NCBI GenBank assembly: GCA_017857395.1
Contig: JAFMDF010000043.1
Location: forward strand, 1 to 44,360
Reading direction: 5' to 3'
DNA: 44,360 nucleotides
Source: Bacteroidota bacterium
Lineage (GTDB): Bacteria > Bacteroidota > Bacteroidia > Chitinophagales > Saprospiraceae
The stretch's first letter is position 1. The number at the start of each line of letters is the position of its first letter. Under the pieces are notes generated by a model. The model was given only the letters and a program-made list of their open reading frames with translations. It made no database searches and was not told the origin of the DNA. Shown piece after piece: positions 16,130 through 24,897 of this stretch. Position numbers and translations under genes: made by a program.

Positions 16130-17122
16130 ATGTCTAAACTAGGTGTTAATACCTTATTAATGTTTTGCATATTGTTCTTTGCTTGCAAAGAAACAAACAA
16201 AACACCAGCGGAAACCTCAAAAGAACTAGAAAAAAACCTACCAGAAGTCGTTGAAGTAGCAAAACCGACGAGTATCGAAATATATGTCTGGGTGGATAAA
16301 TTAAGACTTAGGGCAGAACCGACCACTCAAAGCGAAATGGTCGCTACCTTAAAAGAAGGAGATGCCCTAACATTTCTAAATGAGCGTTCCGACTTTACGG
16401 AAAAAATAAGTCTTCGAGGTACCTTATTTGATGAGCCTTGGTTGAAAATTTCCACTAAAAATGGCCAAGAAGGTTGGGTCTATGGAGGCGGTGTGAAATT
16501 TTATAAAATCGGAGTAGATGAAGCGCCAACCCCTTATGATGACTGTTTTAAATTACAGAAAGACCGTAAGATGACGCAAGCCAATAAATGCATCGACCGA
16601 ACGCATTTTAGAGAACTTAAAAAAGAAAGTTCACTCGTAACAGAATCTAGTAGTGGCATTACTTTTCAATTATTAAGCGGTGATAAATTTACCTTAAATA
16701 ATATTGGTGCGGATTCTATTTATCAATACCGGTATTATCTAAAAGAAATGGCCTCTTTTGTCGTACATGGCAGATATGGCATTCAAGAAGGGTATTTGCT
16801 AATCAATGATAAAACTGGGCAAATCACTCGAACTAAAGGTTATCCAAAAGCGGGAATAGATGGCGAATATATAGCTTGTTTAAATCCAGATTGGGGCGAT
16901 AAAGGAAATTTTAGAGGGATTCAATTATTTGGGTATGTAGGAAATGAATTAGTTGTTGTTTTAGAAGAAGCGTTGGATGAATATCGACCTGTATTGCCTA
17001 AATGGGTGGATGAAAAAACACTACAATTTACCCTTTTGGAAGTAGCGGATAAACGAAATAGAAAGTCTAGATATGGACAATTGATTCAGAATGAGCAAGG
17101 GGAATGGGAATTAGAGTTGTAA
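16130..17122 (+). CDS. SH3-domain lipoprotein of unknown role
   Basis: From the ATG at 16130 the product is a 330-residue lipoprotein with lipobox LFFAC (Cys19). Earlier in-frame starts at 16049 or so would put non-hydrophobic sequence in front of the leader and run into the divergent gene. A bacterial SH3 domain follows (about 48-120: VDKLRLRAEPTTQSEMVATL ... EGWVYGGGVKFY). The C-terminal 200 residues show no family I recognise and look beta-rich. It is divergent from a murein glucosaminidase, and SH3b domains often bind wall peptides, so a cell-wall role is a fair inference. Confidence 0.72.
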   Translation: MSKLGVNTLLMFCILFFACKETNKTPAETSKELEKNLPEVVEVAKPTSIEIYVWVDKLRLRAEPTTQSEMVATLKEGDALTFLNERSDFTEKISLRGTLFDEPWLKISTKNGQEGWVYGGGVKFYKIGVDEAPTPYDDCFKLQKDRKMTQANKCIDRTHFRELKKESSLVTESSSGITFQLLSGDKFTLNNIGADSIYQYRYYLKEMASFVVHGRYGIQEGYLLINDKTGQITRTKGYPKAGIDGEYIACLNPDWGDKGNFRGIQLFGYVGNELVVVLEEALDEYRPVLPKWVDEKTLQFTLLEVADKRNRKSRYGQLIQNEQGEWELEL

Positions 17123-17131
17123 AGAAGAGAA

Positions 17132-17197
17132 ATCCGCTGTCCTTTAATTATCCGTTGTCGGAATGTTTATACAATGGATAATTAAAGGACAACGGAT
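17132..17197 (+). terminator. 27-bp near-perfect inverted repeat after the SH3 lipoprotein gene
   Basis: Arms 17132-17158 and 17171-17197 pair with two mismatches in 27 positions; the loop is 12 bases. The left arm holds a degenerate direct repeat (ATCCGCTGTCC and ATCCGTTGTCG). It begins 10 bp beyond the stop codon. Confidence 0.75.
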
Positions 17198-17574
17198 GAA
17201 TGAGTTAGTTAGCATTATAAGTACAGGTCTACTCAAATTTTAACCGAATAAAAAATTAGGTATAGCTATTTATACTATCTCGCCTTAGAATAAAGCTACA
17301 AAACACACGAATAGTACTAAATAAAAGGAAATGCTAAAGATTTGGCATTAAATTACTGGTAGTAATACAATTAAGGGAAGATAATCCGTTTTTAAATTAT
17401 ACAAACCACAAAACGGCAACTTCCAACTTTAGAACCCCACTTAGAAAAATTGAAAATGTAAAATTATAAATTCAAAATCTAAAAGTACTGATAATCAGCA
17501 AATCAAAATTCTAGATTTATCCATTTATTTTTCGGTTTTTCTTATTAGTATTCATTGACCAGTAAATCAATTGG
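17198..17574. other. AT-rich gap without recognisable features
   Basis: I found no coding frame, RNA gene or strong repeat in these 377 bp upstream of the OmpA-family gene. A promoter for that gene should lie here, but no exact TAnnTTTG element is evident near the start. Confidence 0.4.
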
Positions 17575-18696
17575 ATGAAGGTATTCTATTCACTCTTTCT
17601 ATATTTATTTTTGTCGGTGTCCTTAAATGGTCAGCAAGAACCGGCAAAGGAAATGGCCAATATCGTTCCCAATCCAGGTTTTGAGCGATATTCGGGGATT
17701 CCACTAGGTTGGTTCTATAAAGGCAAGCATTTTACGGATGTCATGAAATATTGGAATGCGCCGACAGGCGCTTCTCCTGATATTTTTGGACCGAAAGTAC
17801 GTATTCCCAAACATTGGGCAGAAAAAGGCTTTGGCAAACAGCCTCCTCGAAGTGGCAATTCCATGGTCGGTTTAACAATTTATGGTTGTGAAGATGGCAA
17901 ACCACATTGCAGAGAGTATATCCAAATCCAGTTAAAAGAACCGCTAGTTGTTGGGCAAAACTACTATTTTGAATTTTGGGCCAATCGTTTACCTCGGTCT
18001 TTAAAAGTCAATAATCTAGGCGGCCACTTTTCTATTGAAGAGATGAATGCGATTACAGATGAATTGATTGAAAGAACACCACAAGTCAATGCGACCGAAG
18101 TTATTAATACGCCAAGAAGTGGTTGGGTACGTATTGCAGGAAGATTTCAAGCAACAGATGAATTTAATTACTTAACCATTGGTAATTTCTTTACGGACGA
18201 AGCGACTAAAATGGAAACGCATAGCCGAGACCCGCTGACTTATGCCTATTATTATATTGATGATGTTTTATTAAAAAAGGAAGACCCTATTTTAAATGTC
18301 CCCATCAAGGAAGATGATTTGACCAAAATTCCTTTAGAAGAAGGAAAGATAGTCACCTTAAAAAATATCTTTTTTGAAACTGATAAATACGAATTATTAC
18401 CTCGTTCTTATATTGAATTAAACAAACTACTAAAATTAATGCGAGATAATCGCAATATGATCATCGAAATGAGAGGGCATACCGATATTAGAGGTAAAGC
18501 AACTTATAATAAATACTTGTCTCGAAAACGAGCGAAGGCAGTTGTTCTCTTTTTAATTAATAATGGCATCAATCCTGCCCGTATGCAATACAAAGGTTTT
18601 GGTAGTGAATTGCCTATAGCGGAAAATAGTACGGATGATGGCATGCAATTAAATCGTCGGGTGGAGTTTAAGATTTTAAGTAATGATTTGAATTAG
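17575..18696 (+). CDS. OmpA-family protein with an N-terminal beta-sandwich domain
   Basis: This 373-residue secreted protein has a signal peptide ending SLNGQ. Residues 27-235 start with NIVPNPGFERYSG and contain FEFWANRLPRS and YYYIDDVLLKKED, as seen in carbohydrate-binding-like beta sandwiches. Residues 260-373 are an OmpA C-terminal domain: NIFFETDKYELLPRS, GHTDIRGKATYNKYLSRKRA, MQYKGFGSELP and NRRVEFKI. OmpA domains bind diaminopimelate in peptidoglycan and anchor the outer membrane or its attached structures. No beta-barrel is present, so it is a periplasmic or lipid-free surface anchor, not a porin. Confidence 0.85.
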   Translation: MKVFYSLFLYLFLSVSLNGQQEPAKEMANIVPNPGFERYSGIPLGWFYKGKHFTDVMKYWNAPTGASPDIFGPKVRIPKHWAEKGFGKQPPRSGNSMVGLTIYGCEDGKPHCREYIQIQLKEPLVVGQNYYFEFWANRLPRSLKVNNLGGHFSIEEMNAITDELIERTPQVNATEVINTPRSGWVRIAGRFQATDEFNYLTIGNFFTDEATKMETHSRDPLTYAYYYIDDVLLKKEDPILNVPIKEDDLTKIPLEEGKIVTLKNIFFETDKYELLPRSYIELNKLLKLMRDNRNMIIEMRGHTDIRGKATYNKYLSRKRAKAVVLFLINNGINPARMQYKGFGSELPIAENSTDDGMQLNRRVEFKILSNDLN

Positions 18697-18793
18697 GAAA
18701 CTCAATAAAAATAACATAGCTCTCTGAGCTGTGAGCGTAGCGCAGATATTTTTATAACATGGATGAGGGCATCGCCAATAAAAGCAAATGACT

Positions 18794-18871
18794 ATCCGTT
18801 GGACTTCATTCATCCGTTGATAGTAGGATTTCCCAATGAATGAATGAATGAATGAATGAAGTCCAACGGAT
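18794..18871. terminator. 20-bp perfect inverted repeat with AATG tandem repeats, between convergent genes
   Basis: ATCCGTTGGACTTCATTCAT (18794-18813) is perfectly complementary to 18852-18871. The right side contains six tandem AATG units (18835-18858). It lies 8 bp beyond the argH stop and downstream of the OmpA-family gene. A smaller triloop hairpin, AGCTC-TCT-GAGCT, is at 18718-18730. Confidence 0.75.
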
Positions 18872-18878
18872 TTTTCAT

Positions 18879-20210
18879 TTATTTCACTAATTTTTTTATC
18901 GCCTTCTCCGCCTTCCCAAATTTAAACCCCTTCCAAACCTGCTTCATCTTGCCTTGAATCTCTTCATTACAAAGATTTCCCAAACTCCCTTCATGTGTAT
19001 GTTGAACATTTAAGTCAGGCGTGAAATTACCACTATCAATATCTTTTCCGACAATTTTATAAGCATCTCTAAAAGGCACACCGCTTAAAACTAAATTATT
19101 CACCGCTTCTACACTAAATAAATATTTATACTTCTCATCCGCAACAATCCCTTCTTTGATGGACATATTTTGTAGCATATAAGTCGCTATCTCCAAACAG
19201 CTTTTTAAATCCTGAATCGCAGGAAATAAGGATTCTTTTAATAGTTGAAAATCTCGATGATAACCAGCAGGTAAATTATTAATGGTCATACTTATTTCTG
19301 TCGGTAAGCTTTGCAGTTTATTACATTTCGCTCGAATCAATTCAAAAACATCAGGATTCTTTTTATGTGGCATAATGCTCGACCCTGTGGTAAGTTCGTC
19401 TGGAAAACTAATAAAACTATAATTTTGATTACAATACATACAAGCATCCATCGAAAATTTACCTAAAGTACTAGCGATTGCCGCCAAAGCAAAACTCAAA
19501 AATAATTCTGATTTCCCTCTACCCATTTGGGCATGCACCACATTATAATTTAAGTTATCAAAACCTAATAATTCAGTCGTCATGGTTCGATTCAAGGGAA
19601 AAGAAGAACCATAACCCGCTGCTGAACCCAATGGGTTTTGATTCACAATTTTATAGACCGATTGTAATAAAGTCATGTCATCCACTAAAGACTCTGCATA
19701 AGCGCCAAACCATAAACCAAAAGAAGAAACCATAGCCACTTGTAAGTGCGTATAGCCAGGCATTAAAGTTGCCTTATGTTTATCACTTAATTCAAGATAA
19801 GTCTCAAATAAATCCTTGGTGGTCTCTGCTAAGTCCTTAATTTCTGCTCTAAAAAATAAACGTAAATCCACCAACACTTGGTCATTTCGAGATCGGCCGC
19901 TATGAATTTTTTTACCAATATCGCCTAGTGCTTTGGTCAATAATAATTCGACTTGGGAATGTACATCTTCGATACCGTCTTCAATGACAAAGTCACCTTT
20001 AGTCGCTTTTTTATAGAGCTTTTTTAGTTCAACTTGCAATTGATTCAATTCGTCTTTTTCTAACAAATTGATACTTTCCAGCATTTCAATATGCGCTAAC
20101 GAACCGAGTATATCATATTCTGCCAACCACAAATCTAATTCTCGGTCTTTGCCAACCGTAAAATTTTCTATTTGCTGATTGATTTGGATGTCTTTTTGCC
20201 AAAGTTTCAT
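18879..20210 (-). CDS. argH: Argininosuccinate lyase
   Basis: This 443-residue enzyme splits argininosuccinate into arginine and fumarate, the last step of arginine synthesis, as a cytosolic homotetramer. Fumarase/aspartase superfamily signatures are clear: SGRSRNDQ at 104-111, PGYTHLQVA near 151-159 and GSSIMPHKKNPD at 276-287, whose loop carries the catalytic Ser. The length is slightly below the usual 455-465 residues, with a divergent N-terminus typical of Bacteroidota ArgH. No other arginine gene is adjacent. A TACTTTTG -7 element lies about 115 bp upstream. Confidence 0.95.
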   Translation of the reverse strand: MKLWQKDIQINQQIENFTVGKDRELDLWLAEYDILGSLAHIEMLESINLLEKDELNQLQVELKKLYKKATKGDFVIEDGIEDVHSQVELLLTKALGDIGKKIHSGRSRNDQVLVDLRLFFRAEIKDLAETTKDLFETYLELSDKHKATLMPGYTHLQVAMVSSFGLWFGAYAESLVDDMTLLQSVYKIVNQNPLGSAAGYGSSFPLNRTMTTELLGFDNLNYNVVHAQMGRGKSELFLSFALAAIASTLGKFSMDACMYCNQNYSFISFPDELTTGSSIMPHKKNPDVFELIRAKCNKLQSLPTEISMTINNLPAGYHRDFQLLKESLFPAIQDLKSCLEIATYMLQNMSIKEGIVADEKYKYLFSVEAVNNLVLSGVPFRDAYKIVGKDIDSGNFTPDLNVQHTHEGSLGNLCNEEIQGKMKQVWKGFKFGKAEKAIKKLVK

Positions 20211-20582
20211 ATCGTTGAGGTTGGTGATTTTTATAAAGGATTAGCCGAAGGTTTCGTTGATTTTTAGGTTTTAATTAAAACTTCGGACAGACTTTATTTT
20301 TATTTGTAAATTTTACAAAGCGGAGCAAAAGTAGATCGTACTAGGTTAAGAAAAAAGGCAACCTTGATAAAGAACTTCCTTCTTTCATATAATTATACCT
20401 TTTTGATTCCGAATCACTTGAAAATAATAACTTGAACCAGAATTAAATCATTCCGTACACTTAGAAGAAAAGATTTTTGTGGACTTGGCTTCATATTTGA
20501 TTTAATTATAATATAAAAAATTGTTTTGTTGGTTTCTCACCATAAAAATCGCATGCTTAGCAAAAATGTTATATTTTTAACC
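20211..20582. other. Divergent promoter region of argH and the CotH gene
   Basis: This AT-rich gap contains no gene that I can support. The argH promoter element is at 20326-20333. I see no strong hairpin and no exact -7 element for the plus-strand gene. Confidence 0.4.
20326..20333 (-). promoter_or_regulatory. Candidate -7 promoter element for argH
   Basis: CAAAAGTA reads TACTTTTG on the minus strand, an exact TAnnTTTG match. A TTG lies 25 bp further upstream, wider than the usual spacing of about 19. Confidence 0.4.
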
Positions 20583-20636
20583 ATGAGAAACGGAAGAAAG
20601 TACTACCCCCTCTTTATCCGTCAACGAAACTACTAA
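20583..20636 (+). CDS. 17-codon upstream mini-ORF abutting the CotH gene
   Basis: ATG (20583) opens MRNGRKYYPLFIRQRNY and stops at TAA (20634-20636). The next triplet in the same frame is the TTG at 20637, where the long CotH frame begins. It may be a leader peptide that couples translation. The alternatives are chance, or a true start with a stop-codon mutation or sequencing error. No homology can be claimed. Confidence 0.3.
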   Translation: MRNGRKYYPLFIRQRNY

Positions 20637-23015
20637 TTGAGCAACCAAAGATTGACGATTTTGAATAAACATTATTCTACATTAATTTTATTATTTTTAG
20701 TAGCTTGGACAAGTCTCCTAGCTCAACAACAGCGCCTACCTAAGGAAAAAATTCCTGTAGAAATTGAATTTTCTGACCAAGGTGGATATTATGAAGAAGA
20801 AGTCATTCTGGAATTGCGTTCTCCTGGAGCGGATATTTATTACACGACAGATGGTTCTTTACCCACTAAGAAAACCATAAAATACGAGTTTCCACTTGTT
20901 ATCTCTGAAACGACGGTTATTCGAGCAAGAGCCTTCAAGAACAAAAAGAAGAGTGATATCTATGGGCATACTTATTTTTTAGAAGAACCAATCAATAGTT
21001 TTCCAACAGTTTCGTTAAGTGTTTCTCCTTGGGTTTTATTTGATCCAGAAGTTGGTATTTTTATGAATGGTCCTGATGCCATTGATTCTATTTGGCGTAA
21101 GCCAGGAGCTAATTTTTGGAGTCGTTCGGAAAAAATCATCAATACTGAAATATATGAAGCAGATGGTAAATGTGTTTTCCGAAACACAACTGGTTTTCGA
21201 TTATTTGGTGGTATGAGTCGTTTATTTCCGCAAAAGTCGATGGTATTGGTTAGTAGGGACGAATACGGGGAAAAGCGAATTAAGCACAAGATTTTTGGTA
21301 AAAAACAACCTGCTAAATATAAATTTTTGGTCTTAAGAAATTCTGGAAGTGATTGGGGGAAATCGCATTTTAGAGATGCCTTCATGACCGACTTAGTGAA
21401 GCATTGGGATATGGAAATACAAGCAGACCGACCTGCACACGTTTATATTAACGGAAAATATTGGGGTATTTATCACATCAGAGAAAAAGTTAACCGTTAT
21501 TTTTTAGAATCTCATTGGGGCAATCATAAAGATAGTTTAGATTTAATCGAACATAAGTTATCTCGAAAAAGAGGTAGTAAAAAGCATTATCAACGGATGC
21601 TTGATTTTTTAGAGGATAATGATTTGAGTCGAGCAGAAAACTATGCTTATATCCAAACACAAATGGATGTAGATAATTTTATGAATTATAAAGTGGCTCA
21701 AATTTTTTATGATAATGTAGATGCAGGTGGCAATATTAAGTATTGGCGACCACAAACCGAGGATGGTCGTTGGCGCTGGATTTTATATGATACAGATTGG
21801 GGATTTGGGCTACATAGCAAGACTGCTTATAAACATAATAGTCTAGATTTTCATACCGAACCAGAAGGCCCTAACTGGCCTAACCCGCCTTGGAGTACCT
21901 TCATTCTTAGAAAATTATTAGATAATCCCGAATTTAAGCAAGAATTTATCAATCGCTTTGCTGATCAGATGAATTATTCTTTTCACCCGCAAAGAGTATT
22001 AACGTATATTGAAAAACATTACCGCCAGATAAAACCAGAAATGCCCAAACATCTTAAACGTTGGCGATTAAGTCAACGAAAATGGGAGGAACAAGTGCAA
22101 ATTATGCGGACTTTTGCAAAAGAACGACCACATCACATGCGTATGCACTTAATGGAAAAATTCAATACGGGCAAAGCTGTAAAACTGAACCTCGTTTGTA
22201 CAGAAGGAGGCACGATTAGATTAAATCATAATCTAGAAGTTAAGTCAAATAAAAATTTTAGTGGTATCTATTTTGAACGGGTGCCTATTCATATCGAAGC
22301 AGACCCTAAACTAGGCTATCAATTTTCTCATTGGGAAGGTATTAATGTAGATAAAGGAACAAGAGAATTAACAATGGCTTTATTGGAGGAGGTGTCAAGT
22401 CTAAGGGCTGTTTTTAAGAAGATAACTAACCCAATTGCTGGACAAATTATGTTCAATGAAATTAGTTGTAATAATAAACAAACAGGGGATTGGGTAGAAA
22501 TTTATAATCATTCAGATAAAAATGTCAATTTAAAAGATTGGATTATTGCGGACAATAAACATAGTTATCACTTACCCGCAACTATACTAGCATCAAAAGA
22601 TTATGTAACGATTTGTCAGGACTCGATTAAGTTTGCAAAGCACTTTCCTACAACTACCAATTTTTATGGTAATTTAGGTTTTGGGCTTAGTAAAAGAAAG
22701 GAAAAACTGAGCCTCTATGATAATAAAGGGGCTTCTGTGGATAAATTTTATTATGACTTAGTGCCTAGAGATTCCGCCTTTACCCTCAATTTATTATTGC
22801 CTAATTTGAACAATGGAGACATTGAAAATTGGGAAGCATTAGTAGGAACAGGTTCGCCTAATCGACCGAATAAATATTATTTAGAAAGTCGAATTCAAGC
22901 AGAACAGGAAGTCTGGATGCGCGTTGGTGCTGCTGGTGGTGTATTGCTATTATTGTCTTTTATGCTATGGATGAAAAGGCAACAAGATTATTTGGAACGG
23001 GCTCGAAAAAATTAG
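20637..23015 (+). CDS. CotH kinase-family surface protein with chitobiase-type and lamin-tail domains
   Basis: This protein of up to 792 residues has no ATG start in this frame. TTG at 20637 or TTG at 20661 (just before NKHYSTLILLFLVAW) is likely, giving a signal peptide ending LLAQ. Domains follow in order. A chitobiase C-terminal-like module (about 40-112) includes YYTTDGSLPT. A CotH kinase domain (about 120-490) includes LRNSGSDWGKSHFRDAF, YWGIYHIREKVNRYF and LYDTDWGFG. A repeat-like beta region (about 510-590) is next, then a lamin-tail domain (about 598-725) with NEISCNNKQTGDWVEIYN. A C-terminal membrane helix (about 760-777) and basic tail end the chain. Some CotH-like proteins phosphorylate proteins; activity here is untested. 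Confidence 0.88.
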   Translation: MSNQRLTILNKHYSTLILLFLVAWTSLLAQQQRLPKEKIPVEIEFSDQGGYYEEEVILELRSPGADIYYTTDGSLPTKKTIKYEFPLVISETTVIRARAFKNKKKSDIYGHTYFLEEPINSFPTVSLSVSPWVLFDPEVGIFMNGPDAIDSIWRKPGANFWSRSEKIINTEIYEADGKCVFRNTTGFRLFGGMSRLFPQKSMVLVSRDEYGEKRIKHKIFGKKQPAKYKFLVLRNSGSDWGKSHFRDAFMTDLVKHWDMEIQADRPAHVYINGKYWGIYHIREKVNRYFLESHWGNHKDSLDLIEHKLSRKRGSKKHYQRMLDFLEDNDLSRAENYAYIQTQMDVDNFMNYKVAQIFYDNVDAGGNIKYWRPQTEDGRWRWILYDTDWGFGLHSKTAYKHNSLDFHTEPEGPNWPNPPWSTFILRKLLDNPEFKQEFINRFADQMNYSFHPQRVLTYIEKHYRQIKPEMPKHLKRWRLSQRKWEEQVQIMRTFAKERPHHMRMHLMEKFNTGKAVKLNLVCTEGGTIRLNHNLEVKSNKNFSGIYFERVPIHIEADPKLGYQFSHWEGINVDKGTRELTMALLEEVSSLRAVFKKITNPIAGQIMFNEISCNNKQTGDWVEIYNHSDKNVNLKDWIIADNKHSYHLPATILASKDYVTICQDSIKFAKHFPTTTNFYGNLGFGLSKRKEKLSLYDNKGASVDKFYYDLVPRDSAFTLNLLLPNLNNGDIENWEALVGTGSPNRPNKYYLESRIQAEQEVWMRVGAAGGVLLLLSFMLWMKRQQDYLERARKN

Positions 23016-23019
23016 GGTT

Positions 23020-24015
23020 TTAATCCTGCATCTTTACCATCAATACAAAACCACCAATTAATAAACCTGCGATAATTCCCCAAAGCAACCAATTACTACC
23101 TGTTTCACCATCAGCTGTTAGTGCTTTCTCCCTACTACTTTCCCGACTTAAGGCGGCTACCATTACATCTGTATTATGCTTTAGCATATCAATATACGTA
23201 GGGGCAGGACTCTCTTCATCTCCAATAGAATCCGCATATAATTGACCACCAATTTCAATGTCATTGTCTTTAGCTAATTGCTTTAAGAGTTTAGGATTGA
23301 TGGTACTTTCAATAAAAAGGGCAGGTACTTTATTACTTTTAATCACTTTATTCAAGCGGATAATATCAGAAGTCTGTGCTTCCGCATCGGTTGAAGTACC
23401 CAAAATTGCTTCTAGTTGAATGCCATACGCTCTACCATAATATTGAAACGCATCATGAGAGGTAATCAAGACCCGTTTTTGCGCAGGAATTTTCTGAATT
23501 TCTGTTTTAATATATTTATCTAAATCTTCTAGTTGTGTTTTATAAACGCCATAATTAAAAGCATAAATATCTGCATTGTCAGGATCTAATTCAGAAAGTG
23601 CATCTTTGATATTTTTGATATAGGTCAAGCCCAAACTTGCATCCATCCAAGCATGCGGATCTGCTGAATTTTCATACTCTATACTTTGAATGGGTTGAAT
23701 GCCTTCGGTTACTCGAATGGTTTTAGCCTTTGTTCCTGAATTTTCAATTAATTCATTTAACCAACCCTCAAAGGTTAACCCATTTTTGATAATCAAGTCC
23801 GCTCGATTGACCATTTGTGCATCTCTAGGCGTTGGTTCGTGCAAATGTGGATCGCCGCCAATCGGTACAATGCATTCTACGTTGACCATCCCGCCAGCAA
23901 TATTTTTTGCCATATCCGCCATCATCGAAGCGGTAGCTACTACGGTCTTTTTTTCTTGTGCAAAAAGAGAAAGAGTGAATAAACTAATGATTAAAAAAAG
24001 TCCTATTTTTTTCAT
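23020..24015 (-). CDS. Metal ABC transporter substrate-binding protein with C-terminal membrane anchor
   Basis: The 331-residue cluster A-I binding protein (ZnuA/TroA/PsaA family) captures Zn or Mn outside the inner membrane. It has a signal peptide ending LFAQ with no lipobox. Likely metal ligands are His57 (DPHLHEP), His121 (ADPHAWMD), His187 (TSHDAFQYYG) and Asp262 (YADSIGDE). A His at the third position is the TroA/ZnuA pattern; PsaA-type Mn proteins have Glu there, so Zn is favoured. Unusually, a hydrophobic helix at about 309-327 near the C-terminus probably tethers it to the membrane. The DtxR-family regulator lies 106 bp upstream on the same strand; the transporter ATPase is elsewhere. 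Confidence 0.9.
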   Translation of the reverse strand: MKKIGLFLIISLFTLSLFAQEKKTVVATASMMADMAKNIAGGMVNVECIVPIGGDPHLHEPTPRDAQMVNRADLIIKNGLTFEGWLNELIENSGTKAKTIRVTEGIQPIQSIEYENSADPHAWMDASLGLTYIKNIKDALSELDPDNADIYAFNYGVYKTQLEDLDKYIKTEIQKIPAQKRVLITSHDAFQYYGRAYGIQLEAILGTSTDAEAQTSDIIRLNKVIKSNKVPALFIESTINPKLLKQLAKDNDIEIGGQLYADSIGDEESPAPTYIDMLKHNTDVMVAALSRESSREKALTADGETGSNWLLWGIIAGLLIGGFVLMVKMQD

Positions 24016-24121
24016 AAAATAAAATTTAAACGGAAGCTAAAAAGTTAGTAGATTGTAAAATAAGTTGTTCAATTAAACCCGATAAAGCTTTGTAAATGCT
24101 TGGACACCCATTCATAACTAT

Positions 24122-24793
24122 TTAAAGTGTTTTGACATATAAATTCTGACAAACTTTATTGGTTAAAACCTGTTCTTGTTGGTCGTTTAACAAAATTCGA
24201 TTAGAACCATCGTATTCTACCCTTTCCAATATTTGTACTTTAGAACCCAGTACTAACTTTAATTTATTTAAGTATTGTAAAAAAGAAGGAGAATCATCCA
24301 AAACACCTACGACAACTGCTGCTTGATTTTCGGCTAGATCCGTTAATAAAATCTGCTTCCTAAACGTAAAGTTACCATCCGCATCAGGAATCGGATCCCC
24401 ATGTGGGTCAAATTTAGGGCGACCTAAAAATTCATCCAAACGGTCAATTAATTTTTCGGCTTTAATATGTTCTAATTCTTCGGCAATCTCATGCACTTCA
24501 TCCCAAGAAAAATTAAGTTTTTCTACTAGGAATGTTTCCCACAAGCGATGCTTTCTAATTAAATTAGTCGCTAATTTTTTACCTGCTTCTGTTAATCGAA
24601 CGCCTTTATGCTTTTGATGATTAACAAGTGGAATCTCTTTTCCAGATAATCGGATGATCATGGCAGTAACTGACGCCGCTTTCGTTTGCATTATTTTAGC
24701 AATAGCATTAGTAGAAGCTCGCTTACCCGTTTCTTCACATAAGTTAAAAATAGCTTTTAGATGATTTTCCTCTGCTTTAGAGATAGGATTCAT
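24122..24793 (-). CDS. DtxR/MntR-family metal-dependent transcriptional regulator
   Basis: This 223-residue protein has three parts: an N-terminal winged helix-turn-helix (about 5-70: STNAIAKIMQTKAASVTAMI), a dimerisation and metal-binding domain (about 71-140, HEIAEELEHI at 101-110 and DPHGDPIP at 129-136) and a C-terminal FeoA/SH3-like domain (about 148-222). Members bind Mn, Fe or Zn and then repress uptake genes. The cysteine of the iron-type CDPHG motif is replaced by Phe128, closer to Mn-responsive members. It precedes the binding-protein gene on the same strand. A matching operator-like site lies between it and recO, so it may regulate itself. Confidence 0.88.
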   Translation of the reverse strand: MNPISKAEENHLKAIFNLCEETGKRASTNAIAKIMQTKAASVTAMIIRLSGKEIPLVNHQKHKGVRLTEAGKKLATNLIRKHRLWETFLVEKLNFSWDEVHEIAEELEHIKAEKLIDRLDEFLGRPKFDPHGDPIPDADGNFTFRKQILLTDLAENQAAVVVGVLDDSPSFLQYLNKLKLVLGSKVQILERVEYDGSNRILLNDQQEQVLTNKVCQNLYVKTL

Positions 24794-24812
24794 TATCTTG
24801 GGTTTTAATTAG

Positions 24813-24830
24813 AACCAATCTATTTTGGTT
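24813..24830. promoter_or_regulatory. Inverted repeat close to the DtxR-family start codon
   Basis: AACCAA (24813-24818) and TTGGTT (24825-24830) form a perfect 6-bp inverted repeat with a 6-base spacer, 20 bp before the regulator start. It has the same spacer length as the next site and could be a second operator, but its sequence differs. Confidence 0.25.
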
Positions 24831-24849
24831 TCTTTTTGTAAAAATACTA

Positions 24850-24869
24850 TTTTTAGCCTAATCTAAAAA
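24850..24869. promoter_or_regulatory. Operator-like palindrome resembling a DtxR/IdeR box
   Basis: TTTTTAG-CCTAAT-CTAAAAA is a perfect 7-bp inverted repeat with a 6-base spacer. The stretch TTAGCCTAATCTAA matches 13 of 14 positions of the right part of the known iron-box consensus (TTAGGTTAGCCTAACCTAA). It lies between the divergent regulator gene and recO, directly before the recO -7 element. Binding by the adjacent regulator is an inference. Confidence 0.5.
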
Positions 24870-24870
24870 A

Positions 24871-24878
24871 TATTTTTG
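24871..24878 (+). promoter_or_regulatory. Candidate -7 promoter element for recO
   Basis: TATTTTTG matches TAnnTTTG exactly and starts 27 bp before the recO ATG. The operator-like palindrome lies immediately upstream, in the spacer that would separate it from a -33 box. Confidence 0.4.
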
Positions 24879-24897
24879 ATTCAACTTAAATTTTAAT

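Noticed and set aside
20972-21385. 137-codon open frame antisense to the CotH gene
   Set aside because: It has no protein-like domain or signal, and the opposite strand encodes a well-supported CotH domain.
23699-24022. 107-codon open frame antisense to the metal-binding protein gene
   Set aside because: The minus strand holds conserved metal-ligand motifs; the plus-strand product looks random.
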